Positions 25,601-31,802 of a stretch of 35,211 bases of DNA are shown one piece after another. Position 1 is the first letter of the stretch; each line of letters starts with the position of its first letter. The stretch comes from Gemmatimonadota bacterium. GTDB lineage: Bacteria > Gemmatimonadota > Gemmatimonadetes > Gemmatimonadales > GWC2-71-9. Both the position numbers and the translations under genes were made by a program. The notes below the pieces were generated by a model, which saw only the letters and a list, made by a program, of their open reading frames with translations, was not told the DNA's origin and searched no databases. The stretch is from positions 1 to 35,211 of the forward strand of contig JANYLJ010000048.1 in the NCBI GenBank assembly GCA_025357945.1, written 5' to 3'.

Positions 25601-26046
25601 CCATCGCCGTCTACCAGGCCGAGCCATATGTCGTTGCGGCCGACGTGTACGGCGAGCCGCCGCATACCGGGCGCGGCGGCTGGAGCTGGTACACCGGATC
25701 GGCGGGGTGGCTGTTTCGGGTCGCGTTCGAATCAATTCTCGGGCTGACAATATCCGCGGGCCGGACCCTGGTGCTCCGGCCGTGCGTTCCGCTGGACTGG
25801 CCGGGCTTCTCGGTGTGGTACCGGCTTCCCGACGGCAAGACCCGCTACGAACTCGTGGTGCGCCGAACGAGCGGGGCCACCGTGGTGCGCGCGCCGGGTC
25901 TCGAGGCGCGCGTGGCCGACGGTGCCGTGCTGGTGGCGCTCAAGCGTGACGGCGCCAGTCACCGGGTCGAGGTCGATCTCGGCACCGATGTGGGCACCGG
26001 CTACCGGCCGAGCACCCCGCCGAGGGAGCCGATGACCTCGGCGTAG
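22621..26046 (+). CDS. GH94 phosphorylase, probable 1,2-beta-oligoglucan phosphorylase
   Basis: The 1141-residue protein lacks a signal peptide, so it is cytoplasmic. It has the N-terminal signature shared by 1,2-beta-oligoglucan phosphorylases and the GH94 end of cyclic beta-1,2-glucan synthases ([37 protein letters not shown]). The GH94 (alpha/alpha)6 region includes [34 protein letters not shown], the acid loop [13 protein letters not shown] (Asp799/Asp802) and [20 protein letters not shown]. Length is close to the roughly 1100 residues of the characterised Listeria enzyme. The reaction is phosphorolysis of beta-1,2-linked glucooligosaccharides to glucose-1-phosphate. There is no glycosyltransferase domain, so it is not a synthase. 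ATG 22621 overlaps the upstream TGA; its 3' end overlaps the convergent GH1 gene by 46 nt. Confidence 0.9.
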   Translation: [1141 protein letters not shown]

Positions 26047-27353
26047 AATCGAGCGCTGGCCTTGGGAGTGCGGCGCTGCGTGGCGACATTGACCCGGTAC
26101 AGGCCGAACGTCTTGGCGAAACCGGCGCTCCATTCGAAGTTGTCGAAGAGCGACCAGACGAAGTAGCCGCGGAGGTCGACGCCCAGACATATGGCGTCGT
26201 GGGCAGCCAGAAGATGATCGCGGAGATAGGCAACCCGGAGCGGGTCGTTCACCAGGTCGACATCGTCGGGATCGGTGTCGTCGAACGCGGCGCCGTTTTC
26301 AGTGACGTAGAGCGGCACGTTACCGTACCGATCACGAATCCAGGTCAGGACCGCGGTGAGCCCGGCAGGGTACACTTCCCAGTCGAGGGTGGTGTGCAGC
26401 TTCCCTTCCTGCCGGACTCGGCCGGCGCGCACTGGCAGTGCGGCGGGATCATCGCAGGTGACGTTCCGGGTGTAATAGTTGACGCCTAGGAAATCGAGCG
26501 GTTGCCGGATCAGGGTGAAGTCGTCCTGAGGAAACGTCGGCCACGCCTGGCCAAAGATCTGGGGCAATTCCTCGGGGTAGCGACCGAGCAACACCGGGTC
26601 GAGGAATTGGCGGTTCATGTAGGCATCGGCACGTCGGGTCGCAGCGAGATCGGCGGGATGGTCCGAGGCGGGATACTTCGGTTCCAGGTTTACCACCAGG
26701 CCCGCTTGCAGGCCGCCCTCGGCGCGGATCGCCTGCATCGCGGCGCCATGAGCACGGAGCAGGTTGTGGCTCGCCTGCGGCGTTTCGGCAATGCTCCGGT
26801 GACCGGGAGCGTGGACACCGTGCAGGTAGCCGGCGTCGGACACGACCCCGGGCTCGTTGAGGGTGACCCACATCGGGACCCGGTCGCCCAGCGCTTTGAC
26901 CACGACGCTGGCGTAGTCGGCGAACCAGCGGGCGATATCGCGATTGAGCCAGCCACCCGCGTCGTCCAGGACGGCGGGCAGGTCCCAGTGGTAGAGTGTG
27001 ACGGACGGCGCGATGCCCTGGTCGAGCAGCCGGTCCACCAAGCGGTCGTAAAAGGCGAGGCCACCGGGATTGACCGAGCCACGACCGGACGGCAGGACGC
27101 GACTCCACGACACGCTGAAGCGATAGGCGCCGATGCCCAGCTCGCGCATCAGCACCACATCGTCGGCGTAACGTCGGTAGTGATCGCAGGCAACGTCGCC
27201 AGTATCACCGTTGGCGATCCGGCCCGGCTCGTGGACGAAGCGGTGCCAGATGCTCGGCCCGGCGCCGTCGGCAAGCGGCGACCCCTCGATCTGGTAGGCG
27301 GATGTCGCAGCGCCCCACAGGAAGCCTTTGGGAAAGCGGATAGTCTCAGACAT
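26001..27353 (-). CDS. GH1 beta-glucosidase
   Basis: A 450-residue, signal-less family 1 glycosidase of standard length. It has the N-terminal signature FPKGFLWGAATSAYQIEG, the acid/base Glu167 in TLNEPG, the nucleophile Glu352 in VTENGA, and GVNYYTRN and the aglycone/glycone-site segment GYFVWSLFDNFEWSAGFAK. It hydrolyses terminal beta-glucosides in the cytoplasm. Beside a GH94 oligoglucan phosphorylase, which generally leaves sophorose or short oligomers, it is well placed to split sophorose into glucose (inference). It is convergent with the GH94 gene (46-nt overlap) and divergent from the ATPase gene with only 17 nt between start codons. Confidence 0.95.
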   Translation of the reverse strand: MSETIRFPKGFLWGAATSAYQIEGSPLADGAGPSIWHRFVHEPGRIANGDTGDVACDHYRRYADDVVLMRELGIGAYRFSVSWSRVLPSGRGSVNPGGLAFYDRLVDRLLDQGIAPSVTLYHWDLPAVLDDAGGWLNRDIARWFADYASVVVKALGDRVPMWVTLNEPGVVSDAGYLHGVHAPGHRSIAETPQASHNLLRAHGAAMQAIRAEGGLQAGLVVNLEPKYPASDHPADLAATRRADAYMNRQFLDPVLLGRYPEELPQIFGQAWPTFPQDDFTLIRQPLDFLGVNYYTRNVTCDDPAALPVRAGRVRQEGKLHTTLDWEVYPAGLTAVLTWIRDRYGNVPLYVTENGAAFDDTDPDDVDLVNDPLRVAYLRDHLLAAHDAICLGVDLRGYFVWSLFDNFEWSAGFAKTFGLYRVNVATQRRTPKASARFYAEVIGSLGGVLGR

Positions 27354-27370
27354 GAAGGAAGGGCATCTCG

Positions 27371-28459
27371 ATGGCCAGTGTATCGCTCGAAGGCGTCCAG
27401 AAAATATACCGGGACCGCGCCACGGTTCACGTCGCGGTACACGAGGTCAGCCTCGAAGTGCGCCAGGGGGAATTCCTGGTGCTGGTGGGACCCTCGGGCT
27501 GCGGCAAGACCACCACGCTGCGGATGGTGGCGGGCCTGGAATCGGTATCCCAGGGCACCATCCGGATTGGCGATCGGATTGTCAACGACGTGCCGGCGCG
27601 CGACCGGGACATCGCAATGGTCTTCCAGAATTATGCGCTCTATCCCCACATGAGCGTCCGCGACAACCTCGCGTTCGCGCTGAAGCTCCGGAAGCAGTCC
27701 GGCCCGGATATCGACACCCGGGTGCGCGAGGTCGCCGGCCTGCTCGGCATTGAGGAACTGCTCCAGCGGAAACCGAAACAGCTGTCCGGCGGGCAGCGCC
27801 AGCGAGTGGCTCTCGGCCGAGCGATCGTGCGCCAGCCCGAGGTGTTCCTGTTCGACGAACCGCTCTCCAACCTCGACGCCAAGCTCCGGGTGCAGATGCG
27901 TCGGGAGCTCGCGGCACTTCGACGCCGGCTCGGGACCACCACGCTCTACGTCACCCACGATCAGGTCGAGGCGATGACGCTGGGCGATCGCATCGTGGTG
28001 ATGAACGACGGGCGGGTGCAGCAAATTGGCAGTCCGCTCGACATCTACGATCGCCCGGCCAACCTGTTCGTCGCCGGGTTTCTCGGCAGCCCTCCCATGA
28101 ATCAGGTCCCGGGCCGCATCGTCAGAGGCGATGGTGTCCGGTTCGAGCTGGTCGATGGCGGGCTCGCCATGCGCATCCCCGAGAACCAGGTCCCCGCGCG
28201 TGTCCCCGCCGGACCGGTCGTGCTTGGGGTCCGGCCTGAAGCGATTCGGCCAGTGGCGGGCGACCCCGGATTTGACGCCGTCGTCGAGGGCGTCGAACCA
28301 CTGGGGTATGAGTCGCTCGTCACCGTGCGTGCCGGCAGCGTCCTGATCACGCTCCGCGTGGACGCCGGCGTCTCGCCGCCACTGAAGAGCGTGATGGCGT
28401 GTTCGATCCTGCCCGAGGGGTGCCACTGGTTCGATCAGCAAAGCGGCCTGCGACTGTGA
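27371..28459 (+). CDS. ABC sugar transporter ATPase (MalK/UgpC/MsmK type)
   Basis: A 362-residue ATPase with Walker A GPSGCGKT (40-47), Q-loop in [13 protein letters not shown], signature [14 protein letters not shown] (138-151), Walker B VFLFDEP (158-164), D-loop SNLDAKLR and switch His196 (VTHDQ). A C-terminal TOBE-type regulatory domain from about residue 235 is typical of CUT1 sugar importers. The operon at 16520-19487 has a binding protein and two permeases but no ATPase, so this one very likely powers that transporter; such ATPases can also serve several transporters. ATG 27371 has GGAAGG about 9 nt upstream. Its promoter must lie within the 5' end of the divergent GH1 gene. Confidence 0.95.
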   Translation: MASVSLEGVQKIYRDRATVHVAVHEVSLEVRQGEFLVLVGPSGCGKTTTLRMVAGLESVSQGTIRIGDRIVNDVPARDRDIAMVFQNYALYPHMSVRDNLAFALKLRKQSGPDIDTRVREVAGLLGIEELLQRKPKQLSGGQRQRVALGRAIVRQPEVFLFDEPLSNLDAKLRVQMRRELAALRRRLGTTTLYVTHDQVEAMTLGDRIVVMNDGRVQQIGSPLDIYDRPANLFVAGFLGSPPMNQVPGRIVRGDGVRFELVDGGLAMRIPENQVPARVPAGPVVLGVRPEAIRPVAGDPGFDAVVEGVEPLGYESLVTVRAGSVLITLRVDAGVSPPLKSVMACSILPEGCHWFDQQSGLRL

Positions 28460-28496
28460 GTCGAGCCTCGGCGCCGGGCTGCACCGGAATCGGAAC

Positions 28497-28964
28497 ATGA
28501 TGCAACGAATGGACTACGCGCAGGCAGCACCCGGAGCGTTCCGTGCCATGGCAGCGTTCGAGCGCTACGTTCGTGAATGTGGACTGGAGCAGCCGCTGCT
28601 CGAACTGGTCAAGATCCGTGCGTCGCAGGTCAATGCGTGTGCCTATTGCCTGGACATGCACACCAAAGACGCGCGGGCCGCCGGTGAAACCGAGCAACGA
28701 ATCTATCTGCTGAGCGCGTGGCGCGAATCGCCGTGCTATTCCGGGCGCGAGCGGGCCGCGCTCGAGTGGACCGAAGCAGTGACCCGGATTGGCACGGCAC
28801 CCCCCTCCGACGCGCTCTACACTGAAGTTCGCGACCACTTCACCGAAGCGGAGCTGGTGAACCTGACCATGGCCGTGAACGCGATCAACGGGTGGAACCG
28901 GCTCGCCATCAGCTTCCGATCGGAGGTTGGTCACCACCAGCCAAAGGGTCCGGCGACGGCATGA
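28497..28964 (+). CDS. Carboxymuconolactone decarboxylase / AhpD-like protein
   Basis: A 155-residue protein with the AhpD-type motif ACAYCLDMH (Cys48, Cys51, His55) embedded in LVKIRASQVN...THTKDAR-like helices, and the tail LTMAVNAINGWNRLAISFR. Members with the CXXC-H motif have peroxidase-related or protective redox activity, and many are uncharacterised. It follows the ATPase gene by 37 nt on the same strand, which could be read-through rather than functional linkage. Start ATG 28497 (ATG 28500 is adjacent). Confidence 0.88.
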   Translation: MMQRMDYAQAAPGAFRAMAAFERYVRECGLEQPLLELVKIRASQVNACAYCLDMHTKDARAAGETEQRIYLLSAWRESPCYSGRERAALEWTEAVTRIGTAPPSDALYTEVRDHFTEAELVNLTMAVNAINGWNRLAISFRSEVGHHQPKGPATA

Positions 28965-29076
28965 GAGCGAGGGCCGTTGCCGCGACAGCGTGCGCGTGTG
29001 CCGGCGGACATCGTCACCAGCTCGAATCGTGGCGCCAGCGCATCTGGCGATCGTGCGATCCAGCCCCGGAGGCGGT

Positions 29077-29454
29077 ATGCAGACGGCAGCGGCGGCATGG
29101 ACCACTCACCTCGTCAATGCATTCGATCGAGATGTCGCGACGCTAATCGTGCCGGATGGTACACGATATCGATGTGCCATCACCGGCAAGACGATCTCGG
29201 ACGGTGAATTCGCGCAGATCCGCGCCGAAGTCATCGCGAACGCGACCACTGATCCCACCAGCCTCGCTTACCGGATGCTCACCGAGTCCGGACCGAATGC
29301 GCATAAATCGGCTCCGTGCCGGACGTGCGACGCGGCAGTTCGCCTGGCCTGGGGCGCCTCGCCAACGCGCCGGACACGCGGGCTTCCCGCGAGCAGCGAT
29401 TTCGCGCTTGGCAGTCCCAAGCCTGGCCAGCGATCAGCGTCTTCCGTTCGCTGA
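29077..29454 (+). CDS. Small hypothetical protein with three cysteines
   Basis: A possible 125-residue protein beginning at ATG 29077, which has a GGAGG site 5 nt upstream. The first 95 residues look protein-like (WTTHLVNAFDRDVATLIV, YRCAITGKTISDGEF, APCRTCDAAVRLAW), with Cys33 and a CXXC pair at 81-84 that might bind a metal. The last 30 residues are low in complexity and may be wrong-frame sequence after a base error. I recognise no family. An open frame on the opposite strand (29279-29599) overlaps the 3' half, so the call is tentative. Confidence 0.45.
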   Translation: MQTAAAAWTTHLVNAFDRDVATLIVPDGTRYRCAITGKTISDGEFAQIRAEVIANATTDPTSLAYRMLTESGPNAHKSAPCRTCDAAVRLAWGASPTRRTRGLPASSDFALGSPKPGQRSASSVR

Positions 29455-29616
29455 TCGCGAGGGCGTGATAGGCGAACTTGCCGAGCACCGCACCCAACGC
29501 CGCCCGGGAGATCGACGCCCCGGTCGTCACAGTCTGGTCGCCATGCCGGTCCGGGTGATATCTTGAGCCGCAGGCACCGCTCGTGGCGGCGCGACTCACA
29601 TTCTGGTCGGAGCACC

Positions 29617-29994
29617 ATGATCATGTTCAAGCTCGCCGTCGTCGTTGGCGCGGTCGGGGTTCTCGCTGGCGCGACCTTCCATGCCGGATTCAAGTCGGCT
29701 AACCCCGCCCCGGGCGCCACCGTTCCCTCGCCGGTAAAAATTTCGATCACCTTCACGGAAGCCGTGATGGCCCCGCCGATCTCCAGCTTCACGCTGCTCA
29801 ATGCGGATTCGACGGTCGCGATGAAGCTGACCGTCATCGCCAAGCCGGACGACAAGGAAACCATCGAAGCGACGGTGTCGAAGCCGTTGGCGCCGGGCAA
29901 GTACATCGTCCGCTGGAAGAACGGCGCCGCCGATGACGGTCATGCCTTCAGAGGCGCGTTCACCTTTACCGTTGTGGCGCCGAAGTCGCACTGA
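29617..29994 (+). CDS. copC: CopC-domain periplasmic copper-binding protein
   Basis: A 125-residue exported protein of the CopC/PcoC/YcnJ-N fold. A hydrophobic signal (MFKLAVVVGAVGVLAGATFH) is followed by SANPAPGATVPSPVKISITF and the closing strands GKYIVRWKNGAADDGHAFRGAFTFTV. The Asp-Gly-His of DDGH matches residues that bind Cu(II) in the family. A His sits close to the predicted mature N-terminus (TFHAG), where CopC proteins usually place their N-terminal His, but cleavage cannot be set exactly. No CopD or copper ATPase gene is adjacent. ATG 29617 follows GGAG by 4 nt; ATG 29623 is also possible. Confidence 0.82.
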   Translation: MIMFKLAVVVGAVGVLAGATFHAGFKSANPAPGATVPSPVKISITFTEAVMAPPISSFTLLNADSTVAMKLTVIAKPDDKETIEATVSKPLAPGKYIVRWKNGAADDGHAFRGAFTFTVVAPKSH

Positions 29995-30037
29995 AGTCGC
30001 GCGTTGGAGCGGACGAATACCCTGGCCGCTACATCAC

Positions 30038-31693
30038 CTACGATACGCCGTCGCCCGCCATGGCGAGCGCCTCGTCAAGCGAGTCGGCCAGGGTGGCGTT
30101 GGTCACTCGCTCCATGAGCCCCGATTCCATCAGGACCACCATCGGCTGGGCGTGCACTTCAGCAAGGATCACGCGCGCATGGTCGTGGCGCGCCTGATCG
30201 ATCAGCGCGCCGAGTACGTGCAGGCCGGTGGCGTCCATGGCTGGTACATGACGCATGCGTATGATGAGCACGCGGGGCTTCCGGGCGACCTGGCCCAGCG
30301 CATTCCTGAATGCCTCCGCTGCACCAAAGAAGAACGGCCCGTCGATCTCGTAAACCTCCACGCCTGGGGGGACCTGGCGCCGGAGCAGTCCACCTGCGTC
30401 GTCATCACTCGCGCCGTTGTCATCGGCGAGTTCCCGGGTGATCATCGTCACGTTGGTGACTTCGGCCATCTGCTTCATGAACAGAAACGCGGCGAGCACC
30501 ATGCCGACCTCGATCGCGACGGTGAGGTCGATGAACACCGTGAGCAGGAAGGTGACCAGCAGCACGAGGATGTCGCTGCGGGGTGAACTCAGGAGTGTCC
30601 TGAAGGTGCGCCATTCGCTCATGTGGTAGGCGACGACCACGAGGATCCCGGCGAGCGTCGCCATCGGAATGAGCGCTGCCCAGCGACCGAAGAAGAGGGT
30701 GATCAGGAGCAGTGTCAGCGCGTGGGTCATTCCCGCCACGGGGGTCCGGCCGCCATTCTTGACGTTGGTCGCGGTACGCGCAATGGCGCCGGTCGCCGGA
30801 ATGCCGCCGAAGAGCGGCGAGGCGATGTTGGCGACGCCCAGAGCAACGAGCTCCATGTTGGACCGATGGCGTCCGCCGATCATCCCGTCGGCCACCACCG
30901 CCGACAGGAGGGATTCGATGGCGGCGAGGATCGCGATCGTAAAGGCCGGACCGACGAGCGCTGACACCCGGGCAAGGGTGATATGCGGCAACATCGGCGC
31001 CGGCAGGCCCGCATGGATCGCACCGAAACGGCTCCCGATCGTGTCGACCGGCAGGTTGAAGATGGTGACCAGCGCCGTGGTCAGCAGGAGTGCGACGAAC
31101 GGGCTGGGGATTCGCCGGCTCACCCGGGGCCAGAGAACGATGACCACGAGGCTCAGGAGCGCGACGCCGACGGCCCACGGATTGAGCACGGTGAAATGGC
31201 TACCGTACGCCGCCCACTTCGTCACGAAATTCGCGGGGACCTCGCCCATTCTGAGGCCGAGCAGGTCCTTGACCTGACTCGAGAGAATGATGACGGCGAT
31301 TCCGCTGGTGAAGCCAACGACTACGGGATGCGGAATGAACTTGATCGCCGCACCGAGCCGGGCGAGGCCGAAGCCAATGAGCATGACACCGGCCATCAGG
31401 CTCGCGAGCAGCAACCCATCGAGCCCGTACTGCTGGACGATGCCGTAGACGATAACGACGAACGCACCGGTCGGACCGCCGATCTGCACCCGCGAGCCAC
31501 CCAGCGCCGAGATCAGGAAACCCGCGATGATCGCGGTATAGAGGCCACGCTCCGGCGTGACGCCGCTGGCGATCGCGAACGCGATCGCGAGCGGCAGCGC
31601 CACGATGCCGACGATGACGCCGGCGCTGAGGTCGGCGAAGAGTTGCGCGCGCGTGTAACCGCGCAGCGACGTGAACAGCTTGGGGACCAGCAC
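30038..31693 (-). CDS. SulP-family anion transporter with STAS domain
   Basis: The 551-residue inner-membrane protein has a SulP transport domain (about residues 10-420: ADLSAGVIVGIVALPLAIAFAIASG, IGGPTGAFVVIVYGI, then GIPATGAIARTATNVKNGGRTP). A C-terminal STAS domain follows (about 440-545: YEIDGPFFFGAAEAFRNAL, VPAMDATGLHVL). Family members carry sulfate, bicarbonate or dicarboxylates such as succinate; sequence alone does not choose. A GTG start at 31693 is used, with AGGCG upstream. It is convergent with copC (43-nt gap), with a weak AGCGG/CCGCT pairing in between. It lies 109 nt downstream of the cyclophilin fusion gene on the same strand. Confidence 0.92.
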   Translation of the reverse strand: MLVPKLFTSLRGYTRAQLFADLSAGVIVGIVALPLAIAFAIASGVTPERGLYTAIIAGFLISALGGSRVQIGGPTGAFVVIVYGIVQQYGLDGLLLASLMAGVMLIGFGLARLGAAIKFIPHPVVVGFTSGIAVIILSSQVKDLLGLRMGEVPANFVTKWAAYGSHFTVLNPWAVGVALLSLVVIVLWPRVSRRIPSPFVALLLTTALVTIFNLPVDTIGSRFGAIHAGLPAPMLPHITLARVSALVGPAFTIAILAAIESLLSAVVADGMIGGRHRSNMELVALGVANIASPLFGGIPATGAIARTATNVKNGGRTPVAGMTHALTLLLITLFFGRWAALIPMATLAGILVVVAYHMSEWRTFRTLLSSPRSDILVLLVTFLLTVFIDLTVAIEVGMVLAAFLFMKQMAEVTNVTMITRELADDNGASDDDAGGLLRRQVPPGVEVYEIDGPFFFGAAEAFRNALGQVARKPRVLIIRMRHVPAMDATGLHVLGALIDQARHDHARVILAEVHAQPMVVLMESGLMERVTNATLADSLDEALAMAGDGVS

Positions 31694-31802
31694 GCTACGC
31701 CTGGTGGCGTTCGCGCGTCACCGCGCCCGGGGTGGCCAATGGCATGATGCCGGGGAAGTTATCGCACTGGGGCGGCGCGCGCGACGCGGCGGCCGACAAC
31801 CC

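Noticed and set aside
22621-26046. GH94 protein as a cyclic beta-1,2-glucan synthase
   Set aside because: Only the GH94 part is present; the glycosyltransferase and membrane regions of a synthase are absent, so a degradative phosphorylase fits better.
29279-29599. Minus-strand open frame of 106 codons
   Set aside because: A short stretch looks protein-like, but there is no good ribosome site or recognised domain, and it overlaps the plus-strand candidate; kept only as an ambiguity.
30010-30035. AGCGG/CCGCT pairing between copC and the SulP gene as a terminator
   Set aside because: It is a five-base stem with a 13-nt loop and no T-tract, too weak to call.
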